A stretch of DNA of 64,000 bases from NCBI RefSeq assembly GCF_003751805.1, contig NZ_RKHQ01000002.1:620001-684000 (forward strand). The letters run 5' to 3'. How positions within the stretch are numbered: the stretch's first letter is position 1; the number at the start of each line of letters is the position of its first letter. The DNA is from Salana multivorans (GTDB lineage: Bacteria; Actinomycetota; Actinomycetes; Actinomycetales; Beutenbergiaceae). Made by a program: the position numbers and the translations under genes. The notes beneath the pieces are model-generated. The model worked only from the letters and a program-made list of their open reading frames with translations. It ran no database searches and was not told the DNA's origin. Below, one piece after another: positions 7,611 to 17,069 of this stretch.

Positions 7611-9857
7611 ATGACCCATCCCTACCGCGACGCGCGCCTGCCGGTCGAGGCGCGCGTCGCCGACCTCCTCGGCCGCATGACGCTGCCGGAGAAGGTCGGC
7701 CAGATGATGCAGCTCTCGGCGCCGGACGGGATCGACGCCCAGGTGCTCGAGCGGCACGTCGGAGCGATCCTGCACGCCTCGCCCGAGCTGATCGCGCGGG
7801 CCCACCGGCTGACCGAGCAGACCCGGCTGCGCATCCCGCTGCTCGTCGGGGAGGACGCGATCCACGGCCACTCGTTCTGCCGCGGCGCCACGATCTTCCC
7901 CACCCAGCTCGGGATGGCGGCGACCTGGTCGCCGGCGCTCGTCGAGCGGATGGCGCGCGCGACGGCCCGCGAGGCGGCGGCGACCGGCCTGCACTGGACC
8001 TTCTCCCCCGTGCTCTGCCTCGCCCGCGACCTGCGCTGGGGTCGCGTGAACGAGACGTTCGGCGAGGACCCGCACCTCGTCGGGGAGCTCGCCAGCGCGG
8101 CCGTCCGCGGCTACCAGGGCGACGGGCTGCACGACCGCACGGCCGTCCTGGCGACGGCCAAGCACTTCGCCGGCTACTCCGAGACGCAGGGTGGGCGGGA
8201 CGCATCGGAGGCCGACCTGTCCCAGCGCAAGCTCCGGTCCTGGTTCCTGCCGCCGTTCGAGCGGGTGGCGCGCGAGGGCTGCGGCACGTTCATGCTCGGC
8301 TACCAGACGATCGACGGCGTGCCCGTCACGCTGAACGACTGGCTGCTCACCGACGTGCTGCGCGGGGAGTGGGACTACCCGGGCATGCTCGTGACGGACT
8401 GGGACAACGTCGGGCGGATGGTGTGGGAGCAGGGCCTGCAGCCCGACTACGCGCACGCCTCCGCCGCCGCCGTCAGGGCGGGCAACGACATGATCATGAC
8501 GACCGAGGAGTTCTTCGACGGCGCGCTGGAGGCGGTCGAGCTGGGACTGCTCACCGAGTCCGACCTCGACGGCGCCGTCGCGCACATCCTCGAGCTGAAG
8601 TTCCGCCTCGGTCTCTTCGAGGACCGTCGCGGCCCGGATGACGCGGCCATGGCGTCCGTCGTCGGCTCGCACCAGGACCTCAACCTGGAGATCGCCCGAC
8701 GCAGCCTCGTGCTGCTGCGCAACCGGGACGTGCTGCCGCTGCCGCGGGACCGCCGGCTGAGCGTCGCCGTCGTCGGCCCGCTGGCGCACGACGCGCAGAA
8801 CCAGCTCGGCGACTGGGCCGGGTCGTCCGGCCAGGTCGCGGACATGGCGGACGGGCAGCCGCGGGAGATGATCACGACCGTCCTCGACGGGCTGCGCGCC
8901 CGCGTGCCGGACGGATGGCGGGTGACGTTCGCGCGCGGGGCGTCGATCACGACGCTGGAGCCCGATCCCGAGGGCCCTCTCCACCCCGACGGGCAGCCGC
9001 GCCCCCCGCTGGCCGTGTCGGCCCCCGTCGACCCGGCCGAGCTGGCAGCGGCGGTCGAGGCCGCGGCGGACGCGGACGTCGTGGTCGCCGTCGTCGGGGA
9101 CCAGATCGAGCTGGTCGGCGAGGGGTGCTCGACCGCGACGCTTGACCTCCTCGGCGGACAGGTCGCGCTCCTGGACGCGCTCGCGGCGACGGGGACGCCC
9201 GTCGTCGTCGTCCTGCTCGCGTCCAAGCCGCTCGTGCTCCCGCCGTCGGCGCTGGAGGCGGCCGCGATCGTCTGGGTCGCGAACCCCGGCATGACGGGGG
9301 GCCTCGCCCTGGCCGAGCTCCTGCTCGGCGAGATCGAGCCGACGGGGCGCCTGCCGATCTCGTTCGCGCGGCACGTCGGCCAGCAGCCCGTCTACTACAA
9401 CCAGGTCCGCGGCCAGCACGGCAGCCGGTACGCCGACCTGACCCAGGACCCCGCGTTCGCGTTCGGCGAGGGGCTCTCCTACACGAGCGTCGCGTACTCC
9501 GACCTCGTCGTGACCACGCCGGTCGTCACGCCGCAGGAGTCCGTCCGGGCGCGGGTGACGCTGACGAACACGGGCGCGCGCCCCGCGCTCGAGACCGTCC
9601 AGGTGTACCTGCGCGACGTCGTGACCTCGGCGTCGTGGGCGGACCGCGAGCTCAAGGCGTTCACCCAGGTCGACGTCGCCCCCGGGGCGAGCGTCGACGT
9701 CGACCTCGTGCTCGACGCCCGCGACTGCTCGATCGTGGACGGTCGCGGACGCCGGGTCGTCGAGCCCGGGGAGTTCCACCTCCTCGTGGGGCCGAGCAGC
9801 CGGCCGGGCGACCTGCTGAGCTCGACCTTCCACGTCGCGGCGGGCGAGACCTCGTGA
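7611..9857 (+). CDS. glycoside hydrolase family 3 beta-glucosidase/beta-xylosidase, probably cytoplasmic
   Basis: 748 residues, no signal peptide, so it should act on imported oligosaccharides. The N-terminal GH3 barrel has KHFAGYSETQGG (184-195) and the nucleophile motif LVTDWDN with Asp263. The C-terminal alpha/beta-sandwich contains GEGCSTATLDL, and a fibronectin-III-like domain closes the protein (from about 630). The ATG at 7611 follows a GAGAGG site. It is the fourth gene of the LacI-controlled cassette. Family 3 covers beta-glucosidases, beta-xylosidases and related enzymes; sequence alone does not decide which. Confidence 0.93.
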   Translation: MTHPYRDARLPVEARVADLLGRMTLPEKVGQMMQLSAPDGIDAQVLERHVGAILHASPELIARAHRLTEQTRLRIPLLVGEDAIHGHSFCRGATIFPTQLGMAATWSPALVERMARATAREAAATGLHWTFSPVLCLARDLRWGRVNETFGEDPHLVGELASAAVRGYQGDGLHDRTAVLATAKHFAGYSETQGGRDASEADLSQRKLRSWFLPPFERVAREGCGTFMLGYQTIDGVPVTLNDWLLTDVLRGEWDYPGMLVTDWDNVGRMVWEQGLQPDYAHASAAAVRAGNDMIMTTEEFFDGALEAVELGLLTESDLDGAVAHILELKFRLGLFEDRRGPDDAAMASVVGSHQDLNLEIARRSLVLLRNRDVLPLPRDRRLSVAVVGPLAHDAQNQLGDWAGSSGQVADMADGQPREMITTVLDGLRARVPDGWRVTFARGASITTLEPDPEGPLHPDGQPRPPLAVSAPVDPAELAAAVEAAADADVVVAVVGDQIELVGEGCSTATLDLLGGQVALLDALAATGTPVVVVLLASKPLVLPPSALEAAAIVWVANPGMTGGLALAELLLGEIEPTGRLPISFARHVGQQPVYYNQVRGQHGSRYADLTQDPAFAFGEGLSYTSVAYSDLVVTTPVVTPQESVRARVTLTNTGARPALETVQVYLRDVVTSASWADRELKAFTQVDVAPGASVDVDLVLDARDCSIVDGRGRRVVEPGEFHLLVGPSSRPGDLLSSTFHVAAGETS

Positions 9858-10795
9858 CCGGCACGACGGCTGCCCGACCGACCGCCGGGCGGAGCGGACC
9901 ACCGGTCGAGGCGTCGATCGAGGGGCCGTGCGACGGGCCGTGCTTCCCGATCCGGCCGCCGCGGCACACGGCCGAGCCCGCCGGGGAGACGAGCGGCGAG
10001 GTGGGCGACGGACCCCTGGGCCGAGCCCTCGGTGCCCTCGGCCGGGGAGCTGGGCTGACGCTGCTCCTCGCGGCCGCGAACGCCCCGCTCGTCCTGTCGA
10101 CGCTGCTGCTGCGGCCCGAGCCGTCCCTCACCTGGCTGGTCGCTCTCTGCGCGCTCGCGCTCGGGCCCGCCATGAGCGCCGGGCTCTGGACCGTGCGCGA
10201 GCACCACCGCTCCCCCGACGTCGGGGTCCTCGACGCGTTCCGTCGCGGCTACCGGCTCGGCTGGCGCGACGCCCTCGTCACCACGGCGCCGGCGTGCCTC
10301 GTCGGCTGGCTCCTCGTCACCAGCGTGGCGGGAGGTCCGGCCGCCGGCGTCCCCGACGTCGTGACCGGCGTCGCCCGCGGGGCCGGCGTCCTCCTGCTCG
10401 TGCTGACGCTGCACGCGCTGGCGCTGCGGACCTTCTTCCGCCTCCGCCCGGCGGCCGCGTGGGCGCTGGCCGCCCACCAGCTCGTCCGGTCGTGGCGGTC
10501 CTCGATCGCCACGCTGGCGCTGGTCGCGGGTGCCGTCGCCGTCGCGACGCTCACGTCCGACGTCCTGCTCACCGCGCTGGGCGGGCTGTGGGCGGCCCTC
10601 TGGTATCGCGCGGTCGCGCCGATGCTCCGGACGTCCGGCGCCGCGTTCCTCGCCGACGCCGACGGCGCCGACGGTGTTGACGGCACCGCGGGGACCCGCG
10701 GCTGCCGCGTCCACGGCGAGCCCGATGCCGCCCTCGCGCGCGGTGGCCGCCGCGGGACGGCGCGCGGCGCCGCCGACGCGGGTGCGCGCCCGTAG
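9854..10795 (+). CDS. YesL/DUF624-like membrane protein
   Basis: 313 residues. About 50 residues of Gly/Pro-rich N-terminus precede roughly five hydrophobic segments (from about 65 to 250), with LGPAMSAGLW followed by RRGYRLGWRDALVTT, resembling the DUF624 proteins found at the end of sugar ABC operons. The GTG at 9854 overlaps the GH3 stop codon (GTGA), so it belongs to the cassette. Its role in transport is not established. The C-terminal 45 residues are low-complexity. The family match is by pattern and moderately sure. Confidence 0.7.
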   Translation: MTGTTAARPTAGRSGPPVEASIEGPCDGPCFPIRPPRHTAEPAGETSGEVGDGPLGRALGALGRGAGLTLLLAAANAPLVLSTLLLRPEPSLTWLVALCALALGPAMSAGLWTVREHHRSPDVGVLDAFRRGYRLGWRDALVTTAPACLVGWLLVTSVAGGPAAGVPDVVTGVARGAGVLLLVLTLHALALRTFFRLRPAAAWALAAHQLVRSWRSSIATLALVAGAVAVATLTSDVLLTALGGLWAALWYRAVAPMLRTSGAAFLADADGADGVDGTAGTRGCRVHGEPDAALARGGRRGTARGAADAGARP

Positions 10796-10850
10796 AATCG
10801 CCCGGACCCCACGACTCCGCAGGCCCGGCCTGCACCAGCCCGGCAGGACC

Positions 10851-12356
10851 ATGACGGCAACCCACGACGCGCCCGAGATCGACGCGGCGCCCAGCGACCC
10901 GACCAGCACCGTCGCCGACCCGCGCGGCATCGACCCGGCGGACATGGCGGTGTTCCTCCGCGTCGCCCAGGAGGTCGCCGCCCTGCCCTCCGACCACCCG
11001 GACCAGGTGCTCGCGCGCCGCGCGACCGCCGGGATGTACAAGATCGCCAAGAAGGTCCGCCGGGACGAGCGGCGGCGCGACCTGCTCGACCACGACCGGT
11101 CGGTCATCGAGGCGACCGCGACGGGCAGCCCCGGCAGGATCGACGACGAGACCGCCGGGCTCCTGCCCTCCTCCGCGACCGGCGAGGGCCGGGTCGCCGG
11201 GACGCTGCGCCGGCCCCAGCCGTGCTACGTCTGCAAGGAGCCGTTCACCCAGGTCGACTGGTTCTACCACCAGCTCTGCCCGGCCTGCGCCGCGCTCAAC
11301 CACGCGAAGCGGGACGCCCGGACGGACCTGACCGGACGTCGCGCGCTGCTCACAGGCGGCCGGGCGAAGATCGGCATGTACATCGCGCTGCGTCTCCTGC
11401 GCGACGGCGCCGACCTCACGATCACGACGCGCTTCCCGCGGGACGCGGCCCGCCGGTTCGCCGCCATGGCGGACTCGGCCGACTGGCTGCACCGGCTGCA
11501 CATCGTCGGGATCGACCTGCGCGACCCCGCCCAGGTCGTGGCCCTCGCCGACTCCGTCGCCGCCGGCGGCCCGCTCGACATCCTGGTCAACAACGCGGCG
11601 CAGACGGTCCGCCGCACGCCCGGCGCCTACTCGGCGCTCGTCGAGGCCGAGTCGATCGACCTGCCGGACGACCCGGACGTCCCGACGATCACGTTCGGCC
11701 GGACGAGCGCGGCGCACCCGGCCATGCTGGCCGGCTCCGTCACGGACCTGCCGTCGACGTCGCTCGCACCGGGCGGCGTGGCGCGCGCGGCGCTCGACGC
11801 GGCGTCCGCGTCGCTGGAGCGGCACCTCGCGGGGACCGCGATCGACGCCGGCGGCCTGCTGCCCGACGAGGTGGACCACAACTCCTGGGTCGCGACCGTC
11901 GAGCAGGTCGACCCGATGGAGCTGCTCGAGGTCCAGCTCTGCAACTCCACGGCGCCGTTCATCCTCCTCTCGCGGCTGCGCCCGGCCCTGGGGTCCACGG
12001 CGACGGGGCGCGCCTACGTCGTCAACGTGTCCGCGATGGAGGGTGTCTTCTCGCGCGGCTACAAGGGCCCCGGCCACCCCCACACCAACATGGCGAAGGC
12101 CGCGGTCAACATGCTGACCCGGACGAGCGCTGGCGAGCTGGCCGAGCACGGCATCTACATGACGAGCGTCGACACCGGCTGGATCACGGACGAGCGTCCG
12201 CACACGACGAAGCTGCGCCTGGCCGAGGAGGGCTTCCACGCCCCGCTCGACCTGGTCGACGGCGCCGCGCGCGTCTACGACCCGATCGTCCGCGGCGAGG
12301 CCGGCGAGCTCCTGCACGGCTGCTTCCTCAAGGACTACGCGAAGGCGGACTGGTGA
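10851..12356 (+). CDS. zinc-ribbon SDR-like protein lacking the catalytic tyrosine
   Basis: 501 residues. An N-terminal helical part (1-120) leads into a four-cysteine cluster (C125-x2-C128, C143-x2-C146) that should bind zinc, then a Rossmann fold with a modified dinucleotide motif TGGRAKIG (168-175) and NNAA (247-250). The catalytic Ser is present (S394), but the expected YxxxK reads TNMAK (412-416), so the tyrosine is replaced by Thr while Lys416 remains. A long insertion (about 255-355) interrupts the fold. Start ATG 10851 is the first reasonable one. It overlaps the next gene by GTGA. Possibly a non-canonical dehydrogenase or a nucleotide-sensing pseudoenzyme. Confidence 0.82.
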   Translation: MTATHDAPEIDAAPSDPTSTVADPRGIDPADMAVFLRVAQEVAALPSDHPDQVLARRATAGMYKIAKKVRRDERRRDLLDHDRSVIEATATGSPGRIDDETAGLLPSSATGEGRVAGTLRRPQPCYVCKEPFTQVDWFYHQLCPACAALNHAKRDARTDLTGRRALLTGGRAKIGMYIALRLLRDGADLTITTRFPRDAARRFAAMADSADWLHRLHIVGIDLRDPAQVVALADSVAAGGPLDILVNNAAQTVRRTPGAYSALVEAESIDLPDDPDVPTITFGRTSAAHPAMLAGSVTDLPSTSLAPGGVARAALDAASASLERHLAGTAIDAGGLLPDEVDHNSWVATVEQVDPMELLEVQLCNSTAPFILLSRLRPALGSTATGRAYVVNVSAMEGVFSRGYKGPGHPHTNMAKAAVNMLTRTSAGELAEHGIYMTSVDTGWITDERPHTTKLRLAEEGFHAPLDLVDGAARVYDPIVRGEAGELLHGCFLKDYAKADW

Positions 12357-14077
12357 GCCGCACCCCCGCGGCCCGCGCGTGGTGGGCGGCGCCGTGGGGC
12401 GGACTGCTGCGGTTCGGCGAGAGCCTCTCGCTCGCCGGCCTGCTCGTCGGCGTCCTCGCCCTCGCCGCCTCGACCCAGCCGTCGCTCGTCCCGCGCGGAT
12501 GGGTGTTCCAGGGGGTGATCTCGGGACTCTCGCTGCTGGTCGGCTACGTCGCCGGCGTCCTCGCCCGGTGGCTGCTGCGCGTGCTCGGCCTCGCCCGCAT
12601 CCTCCCGGTCGCCTGGTACCGGCCGGCGCACCGGATCGCGCTCGGCGTCCTGGCGGTCGTCGCCGTCGTCGCGCTCACGGCGGGCGCGGCGGCGCAGCGC
12701 CGGCTCACGCTGCTGTGGGGGCTCGAGCCGATCCCGGGCGGTGCGCACGCGCTCGGGGCGTTCCTGCTCGGCCTCGCGCTCGCGGTGCTCCTCCTGCTCG
12801 CCGCCCGCGCTCTGCGCGCCGGCGCGGGCGCGCTCGGCCGACTGCTCGGACGGTGGGTCCCCCGTCCCGTGTCCGCGGTCGTGAGCTTCGTCGTCGTCGG
12901 CGCACTCGTCGTGACGATCGTCAACGGCCTGTTCCACGAGCTCGTCCTCGGCTCGATCACGCCGGGCTTCCAGGCCCGCGACTCGGACGTCCCGGACGGC
13001 TACGCCCCGCCCGCCGCGCCCGAGCGGTCCGGGTCCGCCGCGTCGGCCCAGACGTGGGACACCCTCGGCTACCAGGGCCGCATCTTCGTCGCCGGCGGCC
13101 CGAGCACCGAGGAGATCACCGCGGTGACCGGCGAGGCGGCGATGACGCCGATCCGCGTCTACGCGGGGCTCGCGAGCCAGGACGCCGCCGGCGGGGACGT
13201 CGATCTCGACGCCCTGGCCGCCGAGGTCGTAGCGGAGCTGGACCGGACGAACGCGTGGGAGCGCAGCGTCGTGGTCGTGACGACCGCGACGGGCACCGGC
13301 TGGGTCGACCCCCTGTCGGCCGCCGCGGTGGAGTACGTGACGAACGGCGACGTCGCCACGGCCTCGATGCAGTACTCCTACAACCCGAGCTGGGTGACCC
13401 TCGTCCTCGATCTCGACCGGCCGCGGGTCGCCGGCCAGGAGCTGTTCGACGCCGTGAGCGAGCGGTGGCTCGAGCTGCCGGAGGACTCCCGCCCGCTCCT
13501 GCTCAGCTCGGGCGTCTCGCTCGGCTCGTTCGGCAGCCAGTCGTCGTTCACGTCGGAGGCGAGCATCGCCGCCCGGTCCGACGGCGCGGTCTGGGCCGGG
13601 ACGCCCTACTTCACGCAGCTGTGGTCGCGCTTCACCGCCGATCGCGACCCGGGAAGCGTCCAGAAGCACCCGGTGCTCGACGCCGGCGCGAGCGTGCGCT
13701 GGGGCACCGAGAGCTCCGGCGACCAGGGGTTCGAGGACCTCGGCCCGGCCGACGGCGCCCGCATCGCCTACCTGCAGCACCCGAGCGACGGCGTCGTGTG
13801 GTGGTGGCTGCCGACGTTCTGGTCCAAGGACGACTGGTTCGACGAGCCGCGCCAGGGCGACGTGCTCGACGGGATCCGCTGGTGGCCCGTCATCACCGGG
13901 CTCCAGCTCATGGGCGACCAGTTCGCCGCCGGCTCCCCCACCGTCCCGCTCGGCCACGGGCACAACTACGGCGGCGAGTACGTCGACGCGTGGTCCTGGG
14001 CGACGGGCCGGTCGCTGTCACAGGAGCAGCTCGCGCCGATCCGCGACGCCGTCGACGCGACACCGCGGGACGGCTGA
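12353..14077 (+). CDS. membrane-anchored alpha/beta-hydrolase (Abhydrolase_9 type)
   Basis: 574 residues. The N-terminal 190 residues hold about four to five hydrophobic segments; the remainder is an extracytoplasmic alpha/beta-hydrolase-like domain. The presumed nucleophile elbow is SSGVSLGSFGSQ, followed by aromatic-rich segments (WWWLPTFW) and a C-terminal LGHGHNYGG that could supply the catalytic His. This architecture matches the actinobacterial family with an Abhydrolase_9 N-terminal membrane region. The GTG at 12353 overlaps the stop of the SDR gene, so both are probably co-translated. Substrate unknown; a lipid or cell-envelope ester is only a guess. Confidence 0.8.
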   Translation: MSRTPAARAWWAAPWGGLLRFGESLSLAGLLVGVLALAASTQPSLVPRGWVFQGVISGLSLLVGYVAGVLARWLLRVLGLARILPVAWYRPAHRIALGVLAVVAVVALTAGAAAQRRLTLLWGLEPIPGGAHALGAFLLGLALAVLLLLAARALRAGAGALGRLLGRWVPRPVSAVVSFVVVGALVVTIVNGLFHELVLGSITPGFQARDSDVPDGYAPPAAPERSGSAASAQTWDTLGYQGRIFVAGGPSTEEITAVTGEAAMTPIRVYAGLASQDAAGGDVDLDALAAEVVAELDRTNAWERSVVVVTTATGTGWVDPLSAAAVEYVTNGDVATASMQYSYNPSWVTLVLDLDRPRVAGQELFDAVSERWLELPEDSRPLLLSSGVSLGSFGSQSSFTSEASIAARSDGAVWAGTPYFTQLWSRFTADRDPGSVQKHPVLDAGASVRWGTESSGDQGFEDLGPADGARIAYLQHPSDGVVWWWLPTFWSKDDWFDEPRQGDVLDGIRWWPVITGLQLMGDQFAAGSPTVPLGHGHNYGGEYVDAWSWATGRSLSQEQLAPIRDAVDATPRDG

Positions 14078-14111
14078 GGCCGCGAGGAAGGTCTGACACC
14101 GCGAGGGTCGG

Positions 14112-14117
14112 CAGACT
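14112..14117 (+). promoter_or_regulatory. leaderless-type -10 box before the 14124 gene (CAGACT)
   Basis: CAGACT followed by 6 nt and then the ATG, with no ribosome site. Same geometry as other leaderless candidates here. Confidence 0.45.
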
Positions 14118-14123
14118 GGGGGC

Positions 14124-14639
14124 ATGGACGACCCGACGACGCTCCTGCGCTGGCTCCCGTTCCTGGTCCTCGCCGTGCTGGGGCTCATCGGCGGCATCCT
14201 CCTCGTGGCGTTCCGCGCCCGCCCGCAGGCCGGGCTGGGCCCGCTCGGGGCGACCGGTCCGGACGTGGACCCCGCGAGCGAGCCGCCGCACGCCGGCGCG
14301 TGGAACGCCTACCTCTACCGCGGGCGGCTCGGCGGCACCATCGGCGGGGCGTCCGGACGGTTCGACGTCGCGGGCGGCGAGCTGCGGTTCACCCCCGACG
14401 ACCCGGCCGACTCGGCGTGGACGCTGCCGTGCCGGCAGATCGGCGTGTCCACCGGGACGGCGGTGTTCGGACCGCCCGTGACGCTCGTGACGCCGGCCGG
14501 CGTGCTGCGCTGCACCGTCAGCCGGGAGCGGATCAACCGGTTCTCCCGCAACACCGCCAAGACGCTGCGCGAGACGGGGTACGGCCGGGAGTTCGCCGAC
14601 GTCCTGCTGAGGAACGGCGCGCACCCTGCGTCGGCGTGA
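14124..14639 (+). CDS. single-pass membrane protein of unknown function
   Basis: 171 residues. One N-terminal membrane segment (about 10-32, LPFLVLAVLGLIGGILLVAF) is followed by a soluble domain of alternating beta segments with a conserved-looking ending (RINRFSRNTAKTLRETGYG). The soluble part could be a small PH-like barrel, which is an impression only. A leaderless-type box precedes the ATG. It sits between the membrane hydrolase and glgX without obvious operon coupling. Real gene by codon bias and clean start; role unknown. Confidence 0.75.
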   Translation: MDDPTTLLRWLPFLVLAVLGLIGGILLVAFRARPQAGLGPLGATGPDVDPASEPPHAGAWNAYLYRGRLGGTIGGASGRFDVAGGELRFTPDDPADSAWTLPCRQIGVSTGTAVFGPPVTLVTPAGVLRCTVSRERINRFSRNTAKTLRETGYGREFADVLLRNGAHPASA

Positions 14640-14717
14640 GCCGCGACGGACAGCCCGCGTGACCTAGGACACCGCCCTAGCACGCACCGGGGATGCCGAT
14701 CGGGCCCGCGGGCGTGT

Positions 14718-14723
14718 CATCCT
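14718..14723 (+). promoter_or_regulatory. leaderless-type -10 box before glgX (CATCCT)
   Basis: CATCCT, then 6 nt, then the glgX ATG at 14730. No Shine-Dalgarno is present. Confidence 0.4.
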
Positions 14724-14729
14724 TCCTCC

Positions 14730-17069
14730 ATGCGTATCTGGCCGGGGCACTCCTACCCCTTGGGGGCAACCTACGACGGGAACGGGACGAACTTCGCCCT
14801 GTTCTCCTCGATCGCGGAGCGGATCGAGCTCTGCCTCATCGACGACGACGGCGCCGAGGAGCGGGTCGAGGTGACGGAGGTCGACGCCTTCGTCTGGCAC
14901 GTCTACCTGCCGTCGGTGCAGCCGGGCCAGCGCTACGGGTACCGCGTGCACGGGCCGTACGCGCCCGAGCGCGGCATGTGGTGCAACCCGGCGAAGCTCC
15001 TCATCGACCCCTACGCCAAGGCGCTGGACGGTGAGGTCGACGGCGACCCGTCGCTGCTCTCCTACCCCGCCGGCGGCCGACCGGAGGCCGGGGCCGAGCC
15101 GACGGACTCCGACTCGCTGGGCCACACGATGTACTCCGTCGTGCACAACCCGTTCTTCGACTGGGGTCACGACCACCCGCCGGCGCACGAGTACCACCGC
15201 AGCGTCATCTACGAGGCGCACGTGCGCGGCATGACGATGCTCCACCCGGCCGTCCCCGAGGACCTGCGCGGGACGTACGCCGGGATCGCGCACCCCGCGG
15301 TGATCGAGCACCTGCGCAGCCTCGGCGTCACGGCCATCGAGCTCATGCCCGTCCACCAGTTCGTCGACGACTCGACGCTGCGTGAGAAGGGCCTGTCGAA
15401 CTACTGGGGCTACAACACGATCGGCTTCTTCGCACCGCACAACGCCTACGCGGCGCGCGGCACGCGCGGCCAGCAGGTGCCCGAGTTCAAGGCGATGGTC
15501 AAGGCGCTGCACGAGGCCGACATCGAGGTGATCCTCGACGTCGTCTACAACCACACGGCCGAGGGCAACCACATGGGCCCGACGCTCTCGTTCCGCGGGA
15601 TCGACAACCCGGCCTACTACCGCCTCGTCGACTCCGACCCGATCCACTACTTCGACACGACGGGCACGGGCAACTCGCTGCTCATGCGCTCCCCGCACGT
15701 GCTCCAGCTCATCATGGACTCGCTGCGCTACTGGGTGAGCGAGATGCACGTCGACGGCTTCCGGTTCGACCTCGCCGCCACCCTCGCGCGTCAGTTCCAC
15801 GAGGTCGACCGGCTCTCGGCGTTCTTCGACCTGGTCCAGCAGGACCCGGTCATCTCCCAGGTCAAGCTCATCGCCGAGCCGTGGGACCTCGGCGAGGGGG
15901 GCTACCAGGTCGGCGGGTTCCCCCCGCTGTGGACCGAGTGGAACGGCGCGTACCGGGACACGGTCCGGGACTTCTGGCGCGGCGCCCCGCACACGCTCGG
16001 CGAGTTCGCGAACCGGCTCGCCGGGTCCTCCGACCTCTACGAGCACACGGGCCGCAAGCCGATCGCGTCGATCAACTTCGTCACGGCCCACGACGGGTTC
16101 ACGCTGGCCGACCTCGTGTCCTACGACGAGAAGCACAACGAGGCGAACCTCGAGGGCGGCAACGACGGGGAGTCGCACAACCGGTCCTGGAACTCCGGCG
16201 CCGAGGGCCCGACCGACGACCCGGCGATCCTCGAGCTGCGCGCCCGGCGCGCGCGCAGCCTGATGGGCACGCTCCTGCTGTCCCAGGGCGTCCCGATGAT
16301 CGCGCACGGCGACGAGCTCGGTCGCACCCAGCGCGGCAACAACAACGTCTACTGCCAGGACAACGAGCTGTCCTGGATGGACTGGAGCAAGGATCCGCGG
16401 TCGCGGACCATGCTCGAGTTCACCCGGCGGGCGATCGCGCTGCGCGCCGACCACCCGGTGCTGCGCCGTCGCCGGTTCTTCTCCGGCACGACGACGGGCA
16501 GCGGCCCGGACCAGATCGAGGACATCGCCTGGTTCACGCCCGCGGCCGAGCCCATGACGGGCGAGGAGTGGGACACCTGGTACGCGAAGGCGGTCATGGT
16601 CTTCCTCAACGGCGAGGCGATCAGCGAGCCGGACGAGTATGGCGAGCACGTCGTCGACGACTCGTTCCTGCTCCTGTTCAACGCCGACTCCGAGCCGATC
16701 TCGTTCACGCTCCCCGCCGCGAGGTACGGGACCGCGTGGACCGGGGCTCTCGACTCCGACCACACCGTCGAGTCGTGGCAGGTGCTCGCCGCCGGGTCGA
16801 CGCTCGAGGTGGCCGGCTACTCCCTCGTCGTGCTGTCCCGCCCGAGCGCGACGGACGAGGACGCGGTCCGACCGACGGGTGCGACGACCGACATCTTCAC
16901 CGACTACGACCCGGCCGCCGAGGCGGGCGGGTCGGACGAGGCCCCCGAGGCATCGGGCGAGGAGGAGCCCGGCGGCACGTCGGCCGGGGGCGACGACGCT
17001 GCGAGCAGCGACGAGGCCGCCGAGGGCGAGACCGAGGACGCGGCGCCGGCCGACGGCGCGTCGGACTAG
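14730..17069 (+). CDS. glgX: glycogen debranching enzyme (isoamylase type)
   Basis: 779 residues; hydrolyses alpha-1,6 branch linkages in phosphorylase-trimmed glycogen. The N-terminal CBM48-like domain (1-130) precedes a GH13 barrel with YNHTAEGN, DGFRFDLA (Asp nucleophile), IAEPWD (Glu acid/base) and FVTAHDGFT, the four conserved regions of the family. The core ends near residue 705. An acidic, Glu/Ala/Gly-rich tail of about 70 residues follows, which is unusual and looks disordered. The gene converges on the M23 peptidase gene, their stop codons sharing CTAG at 17066-17069. A leaderless-type box precedes the start. Confidence 0.96.
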   Translation: MRIWPGHSYPLGATYDGNGTNFALFSSIAERIELCLIDDDGAEERVEVTEVDAFVWHVYLPSVQPGQRYGYRVHGPYAPERGMWCNPAKLLIDPYAKALDGEVDGDPSLLSYPAGGRPEAGAEPTDSDSLGHTMYSVVHNPFFDWGHDHPPAHEYHRSVIYEAHVRGMTMLHPAVPEDLRGTYAGIAHPAVIEHLRSLGVTAIELMPVHQFVDDSTLREKGLSNYWGYNTIGFFAPHNAYAARGTRGQQVPEFKAMVKALHEADIEVILDVVYNHTAEGNHMGPTLSFRGIDNPAYYRLVDSDPIHYFDTTGTGNSLLMRSPHVLQLIMDSLRYWVSEMHVDGFRFDLAATLARQFHEVDRLSAFFDLVQQDPVISQVKLIAEPWDLGEGGYQVGGFPPLWTEWNGAYRDTVRDFWRGAPHTLGEFANRLAGSSDLYEHTGRKPIASINFVTAHDGFTLADLVSYDEKHNEANLEGGNDGESHNRSWNSGAEGPTDDPAILELRARRARSLMGTLLLSQGVPMIAHGDELGRTQRGNNNVYCQDNELSWMDWSKDPRSRTMLEFTRRAIALRADHPVLRRRRFFSGTTTGSGPDQIEDIAWFTPAAEPMTGEEWDTWYAKAVMVFLNGEAISEPDEYGEHVVDDSFLLLFNADSEPISFTLPAARYGTAWTGALDSDHTVESWQVLAAGSTLEVAGYSLVVLSRPSATDEDAVRPTGATTDIFTDYDPAAEAGGSDEAPEASGEEEPGGTSAGGDDAASSDEAAEGETEDAAPADGASD

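Noticed and set aside
6675-9902. A 1,075-codon open frame on the - strand
   Set aside because: Antisense shadow of the permease and GH3 genes, which have clear motifs and ribosome sites.
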